Source: Aplidium turbinatum (lineage: Eukaryota > Chordata > Ascidiacea > Aplousobranchia > Polyclinidae). Taken from it: a stretch of DNA of 64,000 bases. The stretch spans positions 9,209,498 to 9,273,497 of the forward strand of contig OU964921.1 of NCBI GenBank assembly GCA_918807975.1. Reading direction: 5' to 3'. This document shows positions 43,855 to 56,900 of this stretch, piece by piece; the stretch's first letter is position 1; each line of letters opens with the position of its first letter. The translations under genes and the position numbers were made by a program. Below the pieces are notes generated by a model. The model searched no databases. It had not been told where the DNA came from and saw only the letters and a program-made list of their open reading frames with translations.

Positions 43855-44811
43855 CCCATTTGTGCCGAAAGTGAAAGTACTTGAAAAATTTGAAAATTTA
43901 AGTATTGCATAATCATGACCTAAAAAACATTTCACAATTAATTTTTTCTTAATTATGTTAGTACTGGTCGAGAAAAAGACCGTCCTACATATAGGACACT
44001 AGGCAAATCCGCTATCAAATTTCGCAAGTTTCTTGTGCGTAATGCGTAGGCCTAATCGTTATCGCTCAAGGTGATAAATAGGAAATCTCTTGTCATCGAG
44101 CATTTTATTGAAACGAAAGTTCACAAAATATGAAGATGAAAATTAGCAAAGCAACACATCACTGAAACAAGTCATTTAGGGGATCGAAATCGCTTTGAGG
44201 CCGAATTCGCCTACGTCAAGATGACCTCCATGTAAAAACGCCAAGAAAAAACTAAAAAGTTATCAAAAATTTCAGTAAATTACGATAATTATGTTGTTGT
44301 TCTAAAAACAAACACAACTACTTTGTTATGCAGGGTAGAAATCGTAAGGAATCATCGCTGTTTGATACCGTTTGATGCGTGAAAAAAGATTGCCGATTTT
44401 GCTTCATTTTGCTGACACGTGTGCCTAGCGACCTATATATAGGACATCGATCTTTTGAACCAATTTTCTCAAAAATTTTGCTCTCAATTAAATTTAAACA
44501 TTTGCTGTAAAATATCTTGATACATAACAAATAAAGACAATGACAAATATTTTTAGAAGCTTGTTTGCATATGCAGATTTATTCATATAATTCGACATGC
44601 ACTTTCAAAATTTCAGACTTAGCAAATCGGGAAAATTGAAAATGATGTCAAGTCTCAACCAAAAAAGCAATTTTTGAAAAAAGTTGTAATATATGCTGCA
44701 AAAGTACTCATAAATGTATTTTGACTTCTTCTAAATCTAAAAACTGAATGTGCGAAGAAAAATTTTAATTTGAGTAGGTGTCCTACATATAGGACGCTAG
44801 GCATAAATGGG
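43855..44811. mobile_element. piggyBac-like TTAA MITE
   Basis: Ends CCCATTTGTGCC and GGCATAAATGGG, bordered by TCAA (decayed TTAA, 43851-43854) and TTAA (44812-44815). A subterminal motif CCTACATATAGGACACTAGG occurs near both ends (43985 and 44781), with a diverged copy near 44430. There is no coding content. Confidence 0.7.
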
Positions 44812-44815
44812 TTAA

Positions 44816-46080
44816 AAACGATTACCGGTAGTTGATCAATGATTCAATCAGACTGTTGATGGTTTTTGCTGAGTCATAACTCTAGCAATTTGTATTTCTT
44901 TGATTTGTTATGTGGTCCAGTACAGTTCAGTGGTAGAAAAAGGTATATACATACATTGTTTGTTATGGCAATGACAAAAAGCGTTATATTTGCTGATAAA
45001 TTATTTGGTAGAAACGTAAGCTAAAGACCGGTACCGTATTCACAAATTTGCTCGAAATGATGTCTGGTGTAATATGTGAGCCAGGTACTAAGCAGCCTTT
45101 TTGTCAGGTGCCAATGAAACACCTTTTTAGAGTGCTCCCTGGTTTTGATTACTGAAGTTGGTGTAACGTAACTTTCACTACATTGAAGCAGCCTGAAATC
45201 AGCTGAATTTAGCAGATGCAGTTAGGCTACAAGGTTGTTCATCAGAAATTTGAAAGTGAATCTTGAGACAATTCCACTTTGAACAGTGTTTCCTAACCGG
45301 GGTGGGAGAGGTGTTATGACAGTCTAATATCAGGAAAACCATATCTCATGCTTTTTTAAGAAGTTGTGAAAGGGCATTTCAAGTGTCAGCGATGGTTGTG
45401 CAAGGTCGCTTTGCTTTTCAAAGCTTTGTGGGGCTGGATTTTTGCTTGGTACCGGGCCCGAAGCGTTCTCTCAACGGCCCTGATAGAAACCATCGCATTT
45501 TGAAAAAGGTTTATCTTGGTTTTGACCATTTTGTGCTCGAAATACTCAGAATGAACAAAATTTAATGTATATATATAAGTTTTTCAAAATTCTCTGAGGG
45601 AGGCATCCACTTGTTAATGGGGTTGCCTAAGTCAACACACTGGAGGAGGTCCATCTGCATGGATCAACGCCTTGCTGTTTAAAATCCTGGCAACGCCACT
45701 ACAAGGCTACAGGGTGCTAAACTGTCCAGACCAGTTTACAGTAGTGCTCAGGCTTTGTTAAAAACAACCTGTTTTATTTTGCCCCCATTGCGACAGCATA
45801 CAGTACACTGCGATTACACACGCAACACAACAGACGACTGGAAGCAGCAAAGGAGCCATATAGTTATCGAGCAGACACTCTCACCACTCAACCGGCTAGA
45901 TGTTAAGGTGGAGATAATGGAATGCTTTTCATCAAGACACAACTGCCAACTAGAAATTTATTTTCATACACATTGGGCTAATGTAAATTTTTCTGAAATG
46001 ATTTCACTACATTATTTTACTGTTTTGTATTTTAGTGTAAAACAAATATTTCACAATTTTTTCTTGATTGTTAAATTTAA
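44816..46080. other. No gene; possible hAT end at 45285
   Basis: CAGTGTTTCCTAACCGGGGT near 45285 looks like a hAT terminus, but no partner end was found. The frame at 45755-46099 has no recognisable domain and overlaps the start of the Harbinger Myb-like gene. Confidence 0.35.
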
Positions 46081-46085
46081 TTCAT

Positions 46086-47036
46086 TTATAAAACGTTAAA
46101 ACAACGATCACAAAATTTTTCTCTACATGAAAAAGATCTGTTTCTGACTTGCATTGCAACATATCGCAATATTATTGAATGCAAGAAGACTGATGGTGTG
46201 ACTACACAGAACAAACATGATGCCTGGCGGGAACTCACAAAAGATTTTAATGGTGCCTCCACATTCGCAGTTAGAGAAGAGGGTACGCTTCGAAGGTTGT
46301 GGACAAACATGAAGGCCCAAGCAAAAAGAAGGTCTTCACAAAAGGGCAGTGACACCGAAAAGATGGTGTTGTTGATCGTGTAGAAAGTAAGTTAACTCTG
46401 ACAAATAAGTGCTACAAATGCTATTTAACATGAATGTGTAGAAGGTCTTATGGTTGTTCTTCATTTTGCAGATATGATAGCATCTCAGTTGCACTCCCTT
46501 CAATGTCAATAATAATGATGATTCATTTTTGAATTCTACGATATTACCTCCACATTCAGGTTTGTATTTTATTGTGGTTGTGCCCTTACCACAATGTATA
46601 TTATACATTACTATTATCTTATCTTTAGTTAATCTGTCTTATTTGTTCTGCAGAAACTGAAAATAATGAAGGTATGCGTGTATTTCTTCTTGAGCCATGC
46701 ACAGAAGAGGTCAGCACTGCATCGCCTCCAGAGAATGATGTTTACGAACTTGAAAGTGTGCACGAAGTACAAAGTTCAAACCCCTCTCCAGCGACACCAG
46801 TCACTGCTGCAAATGAGGGCACATGCAGGGTGGTTGCAAGCGAAAAGCCCCAAATGATGCTATCGATAAACGAAAAAAAGTAAACTTTCCAACGATGATG
46901 TAATTCAACTAAAAATAAAAGTTTTTGAACATGAATTGGAATGTAGAAAAAAGAACACAAAATGAAGCTGTATTACATGAAAAAAATTGAATTAGCTGAA
47001 CAACTGATACAGGCACAAATCGAGCTATACAAAAAA
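46086..47036 (+). pseudogene. Harbinger Myb/SANT-like DNA-binding protein, decayed
   Basis: The first block reads RSQNFSLHEKDLFLTCIATY, RNIIECKKTDGVTTQNKHDA and LRRLWTNMKAQAKR, an MSANT/Myb-like domain. After a possible intron (acceptor TTGTTCTGCAG near 46652) a linker, MRVFLLEPCTEEVSTA, is followed by a Lys-rich helix, LKIKVFEHELECRKK and KIELAEQLIQAQIELYKK. Frames shift near 46880 and 46960. In PIF/Harbinger elements this protein helps the nuclease bind the transposon ends. The partner nuclease gene lies convergently at 48241-49038. Confidence 0.75.
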
Positions 47037-47039
47037 TAA

Positions 47040-47950
47040 CGAATTTGAGCTTTTCTACTCTGTTTAAGTATTTATGTGATAACTAGGACGATTTTTTGTC
47101 ACTAAAGTAACTTTTTGTAGTTGTACCAATTAACAAAAGAAATGCAGAACCAAAATTTCATGGTTGTGTGGGGTCAATGTTTAAGATGTTATAAAGTTAC
47201 CAAAAGTCACTTTTTATGTTTTTAGATTACTTATCATTTTTTAGGTCACTTTATTTTACATACTTTTTTGCCTAATTCCCTTATTTGTATATATATATAT
47301 ATATCTTTCATTACTACTGGAGAGATGAAGTTACATTTTATGTAATGCCAAGACTGTTTTATATCTTCTAATATGGTATGATATGGATTTTAGGTATGCA
47401 TGAGCCCATGCTTGTTTGTATCATGTGTATTACCGAAAACTCGTTAATAAATTTTTGCGATCAAACAAATTGTATTAACTATAATTAACCAATTGTTTTC
47501 CCTGCAACAGCTAAAGTGTTTGTTTTTTCCTGTTGTTTTCCCTGAAACAGCTAAGTTGTCTAAAGTGTTTGATTGACAGAAACTTCCTCCCCGAGAATGT
47601 AAAACATTACATTGTGTAATTTGAATGTGTCATTCTGATTTGAGTACAAATTGAAACTAATTTAGATGCTTTTTTATCTGAAATTGCTGCTATTTCTTTC
47701 GCTTTCTTGTTTTTGTTAAATAAAGTTACTTTTTCGCAAAATTGAAGTATATAACCTTTTTTAGTTTTTTGGTTACAAAAAAATTGCCCTAGTGATAACG
47801 TTTTGTGTATGTACAATTGAATGGTTGTAACTTTTTGCTATTCGTAATTGTGATTCATACAAAACAATTTAGAAACAAACACAGCAGGTAGCTGTAGCCA
47901 TGGTTTCATAACTTTATTAAAACAGAGAAAAACTAGTACTTTAGGATACT
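47040..47950. other. Spacer of the Harbinger element, no gene
   Basis: AT-rich. It contains a (TA)n run near 47288 and a short near-tandem GTTTTCCCTG(C/A)AACAGCTAA pair at 47490-47560. Confidence 0.4.
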
Positions 47951-47953
47951 ACC

Positions 47954-48043
47954 CTGTCAGCAAATCAACCACTATTTACATTGATTCAACGTCTGTAAAC
48001 GTTGAATCAATGTAAAAAAACTGATTTGCTGGCTGAGTATTTA
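47954..48043. mobile_element. Short hairpin MITE
   Basis: TACATTGATTCAACG is followed by TCTGTAAA and CGTTGAATCAATGTA, with outer arms CAGCAAATCA / TGATTTGCTG. It is about 90 bp. Confidence 0.65.
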
Positions 48044-48240
48044 CTCGCATATCCCTCATCAGGTGTACACTGTATAATGAAAGAAAACAGCAACCGGCTC
48101 ATTTACAGCACCGGGTGAAAATCAATCGATTACGTTAAAAACATTATTATGGTTTAGAAATATTGACAACCCATGTCCTCCTGGTGACAAGATTGGTGTA
48201 GGTAACAAGATTGGTGTATGAGTTCCAAGACCGGATTACT

Positions 48241-49038
48241 TTAGAAATGTTGACTGATAATTTGCCGTCTCATTGCGTTTCCACCAACTGTGGGCATGGG
48301 TTGCTGTTGGCTCCTTATGCTGGAGTTGGCGTGAGATGAAGATTCTTCAAATCCACCACAGCGAACAGAAAAATTATGCAAACAACAAGCAGTTGCGACT
48401 ATAATGGGAAGGGTGTTGTTTAGTTCGGAGAGGAATTCGCAAGCACCGAAACCTTTGCTTCCAAACTCCAAACATTTCGCTCCACCTTTGTTCGTGTGGC
48501 AATATGACCATGGTTGTAATTGCACTGTTTTTCATCAATTAGGCTTAAAAGCGGTGTCATTAAGTAAGAGCGGCATGGGTAACTGCTATCACCCAAAAAA
48601 AGTCCACCAATGAGATTGTTCTCAAACTGCGAACATAACGAAGAGTTGTCAAACATTCTGGTCATGTGTAGATCTTGGCCATCTGGTGACGATGTTTGTA
48701 AAGCATAAGCCTGAATCACATACAGCTTGCACAATGCACATTGATAGAGAAGTATCCCTTCCGGTTTCTGAACAGCACCCCTTCATCTCCTCCTCGTGAC
48801 ATGATTGGTATATATGAGTTCCATCAATGCACCCTACAACATTAGGGAATCCAGCTACTGAATAGAACTTTCTTTTGGTCAGGTTGTGGGCATCTCCAGT
48901 GGGAAATTTAATAAAATGTGACTTTCGCTTGGCAATAGCTCGAGTCACTTTGTGTATAATGCGACAAATTGTTGACTGGTCAACACCAACCAAGTCACCA
49001 TCTGTTCTCTGAAAGTGGCCAGTCGCATAAAAACGCAT
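48241..49038 (-). pseudogene. PIF/Harbinger nuclease (HARBI1-like), broken
   Basis: Minus-strand blocks are MRFYATGHFQRTDGDLVGVD, FYSVAGFPNVVGCIDGTHI, WPRSTHD, then one frame over MFDNSSLCSQFENN and LLGDSSYPCRSYLMTP equivalents (GLFLGDSSYPCRSYLMTP). A further frame gives the VERNVWSLEAK region, then IIVATACCLHNF. The DDE residues (CIDGT, THD, VER) are all still visible. At least three frameshifts separate the frames and the N-terminal exon was not found. Convergent Myb-like and nuclease genes are the usual Harbinger layout. Confidence 0.85.
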
Positions 49039-49049
49039 AGTAGTCAGAA

Positions 49050-49940
49050 ATTGGAAACAAAAGAATTTTGATTAGATCTATATTCTAGAAACTAGATCAA
49101 CAAGAACCAGTTTCAGTAATGCTGAAACGTTTCCTTTAGAAAATAATAATGACAATATTTATATAATATAGATGTAGAACTAGATTTATATAATAAAATC
49201 GAAGTCTATCAAAAAATTCAGAGTCATCATATTCTTCTAATAGGTTGACTCCATCTCTAATTATTAGTCTTGTGAGGTCTTAACATCAAGTTCAGCACAA
49301 TCCACTACATTCACTGCATCACCCATGTTGTTATTACTATTTTGTATCTCATTGTACATACTGGTATTCATGTATTCCATACATGCAATGAAAATACAAA
49401 GTGATAGGTGTGCATGGTCACTGTGATCAGGTAAACATTGATGACTTATGTAGTATGAAGTATGTATGTTGTATGATATACATACAACAACTCCTACCGT
49501 AAAAATAGTTCTATATATTCTTAAATAATATAAAATCAAATATAGTTTATTACTATCTGAATCCTTCTATATACAGTATAATATATGTTCAAATAGCTTG
49601 CCAAACAATTTTTAATAGGCCTGGGACAATGTATTACAGGGATAAGGCCACACCAAGCCATCAGTAACAACGCATATGCTGCTATAGTCAAATTTTGGTC
49701 AGCAACCCATAACCTCAACTATTTTATATACAATTTTAAATCAGTTGCTGTCCATGAAAAATGAAGAACCTTTACAATTACATTTTGGTCATTTTAATCC
49801 AATGACACATCACACCTTCCATAGTTCAGAAGGTGCAGCCTGATGTTGCAATTACCAAAAACTAATACAATACCAGTACTAGAAACCTTTGCTGGCAAGT
49901 TAATCAAGCTTTAAACCTACTCTGGAGCTGTATTAAATCT
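49050..49940. other. No gene recognised
   Basis: AT-rich spacer between the Harbinger element and the stefin array. Terminal repeats of the Harbinger could not be located here. Confidence 0.35.
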
Positions 49941-50269
49941 GTTATTTAACTTCAGTTTTACACCTAAAAAATATCAAAAAATATTCGTCCCCTTTTTATT
50001 AGTTTATGGCTAATATGTTTAAACTTGTAATTCGAAATACATTTTAACTTCGTTATAACGTCAGCATGCATAAAAGTGACCACAAGAACATTTTGATTAT
50101 GCAACCCAGATGACATATCTGCATTACACAATGTCCCTCAATGTCAATACCAGCTTTGCTTTGTCATGTTGTGCAATTATTATTATCATTTCTTATGATA
50201 AATATCATCATTTTTACAAGTATATACTGTATTATTTCTTGACAAACTATTGTGTATAGACTGGCATTA

Positions 50270-50901
50270 TTCAGATTTATTGTTTGAGATTTTTCTTAAA
50301 AAAAATTCAAATACAGAGTTTTGTGTTGCACAGACAACATTCCAACGATCGATTCAATGACGTTTTCAAATGTTTTTGTTTGTGGATTTTTTTCAAATAT
50401 TTGGCTATGCCTTTTTTGCTTGAAATTTTAATGCAAAATACCAGCAACTCCATTTTGTTGGACAAGCTCGCCTATGTTTTGACCAGACCTAATTGGTCAG
50501 ATTAAACGGGAAATTTTACTCAGCAATCTGTATTGGATCAGCAATGAATGTGAACGCTTCCGCGAAATGAGATCGATTGTGTCATGTTTATTCCAAAATA
50601 CTTTGCCAAGGTCTGAGATTTTATTTGCAATATTTTGTTAAATCATCTGACATTTAATAAAATCAAAAAGTGTTTTATGATCGCTGTTTTAAAAATATAT
50701 ATATATATTTATGATTGAACAAAGTTTTCATTGTGATACCCACCGTTTCAGAGTTCTCACTCTACAACAGTTTTAACACATCAGTTCATTTGTTTAGAGA
50801 TACATTTAATGTTAGTATCTGTTATAAAATGTTAATAAAAGAATAATAATAAAAATGTTAAAAAACAGAAAATGTTATTGACATTTTAAGCTGTGCCTGT
50901 G
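50270..50901 (+). promoter_or_regulatory. Conserved upstream region of stefin A
   Basis: It shares long blocks with the region before stefin B (59776-60136): GCACAGACAACATTCCAA, CAATGACGTTTT, CTACAACAGTTTTAAC and CATCAGTTCA(T/C)TTGTTTAGAGA. The proximal part is probably promoter and 5' UTR. No TATA box could be assigned with confidence. Confidence 0.45.
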
Positions 50902-53900
50902 ATGTCTGAGAATAACCATCATGGTTTTTGTGGAGGATGGTCTAGTGTTGCCAAAGCTACAAAGGAAACTAAAAAAGTTTGCAAAAAAGTAAGGTTTCCT
51001 GGATTTTCACTTTATGGTTGACCACTACAAAATACGCTTCAATAACAAAGAGAAAGAAACCAGGAATTATGACAAAAAAGTTTGTAGAAAACGCCGAAAA
51101 ACGTTTGTATTGTATGTACTTTGAACATTTGTACTCATGAAACACAACAGCGGTGATTCGCACGTCACCATTTACATCACAGTTACAAACTTAAACAAGC
51201 AACTCTACTATGCTCACAAACACCTAGATGCCTACTTAGAACTATAATTTGATTACTTTTAGCCTACAATACATTGATAACTTCGCGTGAAGGCACATAA
51301 CAGCATGCAGGCTGCCAGCTTGGGATACCTGATGTATTATAACACCTTTGTGTACAGAACATTGTTTTGTTATGCACAGAAATTGTAGTGTTTTTAATCG
51401 TTTTTTTTTTTTACAACTTTTCTCTTTTGGCTACTGCTTTTGTATTCATTAAGGTGGCGTAATCAATTGCTAAAGTTGTGTTTAGGTTTTAACTGATCTA
51501 AATTTGTTCATCTCTATTTCAGGCCAAAGCACAAATTGAAGCCAGTACCAATTGTCAATACAACACTTTCAAAGCAACTAAGTTTAGATACCAAGTTGTC
51601 GCAGGATCTCATCATCTTGTAAAGGTATGTCTAGGAGTAGTTTTTGAAACATTGTAGTTTTGCAAAATAGCACACTAGGTTACATAATTATTTTTAATGC
51701 ACAAGCCAGTTTGATTTTTTTTTAATGATTTTGTACATATCACAGCTTATGCTTTATTTAGTCTACAAGTGTAGCTTTCAATTTGTAGGCTATCTCACTA
51801 TTGAGACGAGGTAAGAGTGTCATATTATAGCTTACTTTTTATGACGTGTTGTTTTACATCATCTTACGATAGTGTAACGTTATGTTTTTGACTTGTGATA
51901 CTTTTTTGTGTCAAACAAACTCCCTGCCATGGCCTACCACCACCACAAAACGTCATGCATTGTGAGCTTGTAACGCATTGTATCAACTAATGCAGTACAG
52001 TACTAGCACAGGATGAAGTTGTATAGGGCTCTGTGATCGAAAGTTACTTTCTCGATTTGTTGTTATTTGCTTGATTGTAAAAATCAATTACCATGGCTCA
52101 CCAGTCAGTCTAGGGTGTACGGTTTCTAAACTTTTTTTTAAATTTTCAAACGAAACCAATTTTTTTTGTCGGGAAATAAGTAGTTATGACCACATGTGAA
52201 ATATTTTTTCTTAACTCCATGGTTTCGAGGTCCCAACTGCCACTTTTCTACATTTAAACAAACCTTATCTACAGTGTGTAACAAAAAAATAAACGCATCT
52301 CTTGATTTTCATTAACTGATATTTTTTTTTGCTTCAGCTTCAAAGGCACCAAACCCAATATGTTAGCAAGTGCAACAATAACTTCTGTCCATTTTTTATT
52401 GTTACAAGGACATGAGTACTGAGTACACAAAAAGTAGATACATTTTTGGTACACACTGTATGAAACCATCAACACTACTACAATGTCCAATGTACTCCTT
52501 TGATGCTTGTCTACACCAAAATTTTGAAATATCAGTCAGAAAACAAACATTTTAAGCCATCAAGCATTCAGCCATCAAGCATTCATGCAATAGCTCGGGA
52601 GCTGCAAATTTTTAAAAAATTGCTCCAGCGCCGGCTCCATTAAGTATGTTTATTGTTTATGGCATTTACCACAGTAGGACACAACGGTTTAGTAACCCAT
52701 TCAAATAGCTTTATTTCATGAACCAATCAACATAGTTACAAAAACTAAACTGAAATGGAAGGCTGAGATGTTAACAATTCTGAAAAACAACATGCCTACA
52801 ATGTAATACTACATCTACAGTAGTAATACAGCAGTTCATAAAACATGCTCCAGATGGCCACCGTTGCGCTAGAGGCATATTTGAGCACGGCGAGTGAAGT
52901 TGTCAATGACCCGAACACATTCTTCCTTTGGGATGGCCCTGATCTTTTGGGTGATGGCTTGTTTTAGTTCAGGGATGGTCTGAGGATTATCCTGGTACAC
53001 ATTGTCCTTCAGATAGTCCCACAGATAGAAGTCAGGGGGGTTGAGGTCCGGGAAATGGGGGACCACTCAGGGTTTCTGCGGCGGCTGATTAGGCGGTCTG
53101 GGAACTTCTAATCCAACCACGCCAGGGTGACATTAGCAGTGTGGGGGGTGGCACCATCTTGCTGGAACGATTGCTCTGCTTTTAGGAACGGGCTTCTTCC
53201 TCTGGCTCTGTTTCTACGCCCCAGAGCGGTCCAGAACTGCTGGAGGACCACAAGGTAACGCTCCTTGTTAACGGTGACTGCGTTCTCATTTTCATCTTCG
53301 AACCAGATTGGGCCAATGATGCCATGTTTTGAAATTGCAACCCAGGCAGTGCATCTGACTGAGTCAGGGGCCTCTGTAGCACTTCATCAGAAGGAGAGGT
53401 GCCCCAGACCACATTGTTTTTACTGTTGACATACCCATACAGGGTGAAATGAGCCTCGTCAGAGAACCAGAGGTTGTCAAGGAAGTCAGGGTCCTCTTCG
53501 ACGATGTCCATGAACCACTGGCACATGGTAACTCGCTTAGCCTTGTCTGCATCAGTAAGTTTATGCTTTATCTGGATCCTGTATGGATAGAGTTTCAAAT
53601 CTTCCTCCAGAATCCTTTGTACAGAGGGCCGGGTCAGACCAAGCATTTGGGCCGTTTACGGATTTCGATTTTTTTGGACTTCTCCCAACGGAGTCCCTAA
53701 CTGCAGCAATGTTCTCTGGAGTCCTAGCTGTCTTTTTTCTCCCATTTTTTGGTGTTGTAGGCATTGTCTGGTTGTTGTGAAGTGATCCAGTAGCTTGAAA
53801 CTTTTTGACCCAATAAAAAACGAGTGGTTTTGATGGAAATTTGTTGAAGTCATACTTTTGCCTGAATTTTGACTGCACTTTTTTGTACGATTTTGACTCC

Positions 53901-56900
53901 AAATACAAAGTCACACAGAAAATTTTCTCTTCCTTGGTGTACTTCATCCAGGGTTGGTTGATTTAAATCAAATGATTTAAATCATTGATTTAAATCATGA
54001 TTTAAATCAAACAATAAAAATCAAAAAAATCAATAAAAAAATCAAATGATTTTTTTATTTGCTAAAATTTTGCTAAAATTTGCTAAAATAAAAATAAATA
54101 CATCAACAAACGTTTCACTGCTTCTCTGTAATACAAAAGTTATATTTAAATACTTAAGGCTATAAGCTATGCATGTTTTGAAAGGCAACTTAGTTTACTT
54201 GGCAGTTCACAAACAGTGTTGTTTACTAAACATAGTTTTTGAGCGAGTTTTTTCCACTTTTGGTCTGGTTCAATCAGAAGTTCGAAATCGATTGGGCACT
54301 GCAAAAGCTGGCGAGCTTGTATTTATGTACAAACTTCTCAATGCAAAATAAACTGCAATTTTGTGTCATCTGAACTTTTATTGTTTTGGTATGGTACGTC
54401 GGTAACATAATTATATTACACAGTTAAACTTTCTTTGCAAAAAGTCTGGTTGTAGGCTATGCATCAGTTGAGCAAAAAAGCAACGTGATGTGTGCTCAAA
54501 CGTAATAGGAAAGATCTTAGTGTAGTGAGATGACAGTCTGAGGCGTACCTCAATCTTGATATGCACATTATGATTTAGTGTAAAGCAACATATCACACCT
54601 ACTTAAAAATATGTGCAATAGACAGGCTAGCCTGCAATATGATAATAAAAATGATTAAACACATGCAACGCAAAGCCTTTCAATCAATCAAGGGGTTAAA
54701 AATAATTCTGCTATCTTACTAAAATGATCTCTTCCCCCAAGTAGACTCGACGCTTTTTTATATAAAAAAAAATCAAAAAAATCTGATTTAAATCAAAAAA
54801 ATCCGATTTAAATCAAAAAAATCCGATTTTTTTGATTTTTTTTAAAAAATCATGACTTTTTCCAACCCTGACTTCATCCTTGCAGATCTAAATTTGTTAT
54901 GGGCTAATTAATTTAGTTAAATCTGAAAAAGAATGAAAAAAGCATTAAAATTGACAAAGTTATGCAAGGTTATATATACGGGTTAAAAGTTTTGTGAGAC
55001 ACCCTGTATATAAAATTCTGTTTAAAGGGGCAAGCACACTAAAGTAGTAATTTTGCAGCTTCATGTCATCAGTTTATCAGTATTACTACTTGATTTTAAG
55101 CTAATCAAGATTAGGCTACCCAACCCTGAAGCTGGAGCAGATAAAATTTTTGTAGCTCCGGCTCCACAGACATTTAAAAAAAGGCTTCAGAGAAAATGCT
55201 TGGCTCCACAGCCCTGAATGTTGCTGCAATAAATTTCAATCTTGTTGTTCGTTTTTGATGTGATTATGTGCTTTTTGTGTTATGGTAGTGTTTAAAATGT
55301 TTGTTTTCTGACTGATATTTCAAAATTTTGGTGTAGACAAGCATCAAAGGAGTACATTGGACATTGTAGTAGTGTTGATGGTTTCATACAGTGTGTACCA
55401 AAAATGTATCTACCTTTTTGTGTGCTCAGTACTCATGTCCTTGTAATAATAAAAAATGGACAGAAGTTATTGTTGCACTTGCTAACATATTGGGTTTGGT
55501 GCCTTTGAAGCTGAAGCAAAAAAAAAATATCAGTTAATGAAAATCAAGAGATGCGTTTATTTTTTTGTTACACACTGTAGATAAGGTTTGTTTAAATGTA
55601 GAAAAGTGGCAGTTGGGACCTCGAAACCATGGAGTTGAGAAAAAATATTTCACATGTGGTCATAACTACTTATTTCCCGACAAAAAACAATGGTTTCACT
55701 ATAGGTTGTAAAAAACCGTACACCCTACTCACCACTACGAGATTGACAACTTAAGCCCCAACTAATTCTAGTATCGAGTTTTAGTTAAATAAACTTGAAG
55801 CTGCTATACTACGGGTACACAACATCTGGGCGAGCCCAACTGAGCGAAACCCACGCAAAGCAAGTAGATAAATTATATAGGTCACCACCGTTCCGAATGT
55901 CTAAACTTCTGCTACCATCGCCCACTTTGGCCGTCGCCCAAGTGGGTTTTTGTCCAGCTGGGCTCGCCCAGATGTCATGTACTGGTTATACTAAGAGAAA
56001 CCAAACTACCCCAAATTTCAAATTTGAATTGTTTTTGTAGTACGGTACCCTGATTAACAATATTTTACGGGGCACAGGTGTCGAAAATTGCTTGTGCAAC
56101 TCATCATGCACCGGAAAGTTGAGTTGATGTTTTGTCCTCATTATTGTGATGATTCTTTGTGCTGACTTTTGCCTTTGTAATGCTGCGTGGAGGCTCAGCT
56201 GTGTTCCAAAGCACTGGGAATGTCTCATATTCCTTATGTTTTTTTCTATATATATAATTATATATCATCATCATTAAGTTCCTTCCTCTCGTCGAGGGTT
56301 GGAGGCAATGAGACGCCAAGTTTCTCTGTTGTGAGATTTTTTTACTGCAGTTTTGTAATTAAGTCCTGACCAGTCTTCAATATCATTAGTCCAAATTCTT
56401 GGTGGTCTGCCCTATTTCGTTTTCCGTTCATTTTTCCTTCTAGTAGTTGTCTTTGAATAGAATTATTGCGAATCATGTGGCCAAAATATTTCAATTTTCT
56501 TGATTTTATGGTTTGTAGAACTTCCAGGTTGGTTTGTATTCTGGATAGTACATCTTTGTTTGTGATTTTATCCTTCCATGAAATTTTAAGCATTCTTCTA
56601 TAAATCCACATTTCAAATGCCTCAAGTCGTTTAACCATTTGTGATGACAGTGTCCATGTTTCTGCATTGTAAAGTAACGTAGTCCAGATATAACATTTCA
56701 TAATTCGTTTTCGAGTGTTGATGTTAATTTTGCGTGTTGTATTATATATACTTCACAACAAAACAAATATTTTTCTGTTTTAGATTCATGTTGGCGGTGA
56801 GAGTTACATACATGCACGAATATGCAGAGAGTTGCCCTGTTATGGAGGAGAGGTGTCACTCGGCGAGGTTAAAGAAAACAAAACAAAAGATGATCCTTTA

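Larger units (their letters stand above)
52671..55007 (-). mobile_element. mariner-like DD41D element
   Basis: The right end (5' of the gene on the minus strand) is a mariner-type terminus, TACAGGGTGTCTCACAAAAC when read inward. The left end near 52671 (CAGTAGGACACAAC ... TAACCC) is a weak match and may be decayed. The transposase gene on the minus strand spans 53947-52869. A hAT sits immediately before its start codon. Confidence 0.65.
52111..55727. mobile_element. Long-TIR DNA element (TAGGGTGTAC ends) in stefin A intron 2
   Basis: Arms of about 440 bp at 52111-52553 and 55281-55727 are inverted copies, ending TAGGGTGTACGGTTT and AAACCGTACACCCTA. The flanking CTCACCA (52097-52103 and 55728-55734) is a duplication. 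The empty site in stefin B intron 2 (62599-62612, CTCACCACTACGAG) has it once. Seven bases (GTCAGTC) between the left duplication and the TIR are unexplained. The interior was hit by a mariner, which was hit by a hAT. Confidence 0.75.

Noticed and set aside
47490-47560. Near-tandem GTTTTCCCTG repeat as a regulatory element
   Set aside because: Only two imperfect units in the spacer of a decayed Harbinger. Nothing supports a function.
53583-53780. Plus-strand frame across the mariner
   Set aside because: Antisense shadow of the transposase, which has the conserved motifs on the minus strand.
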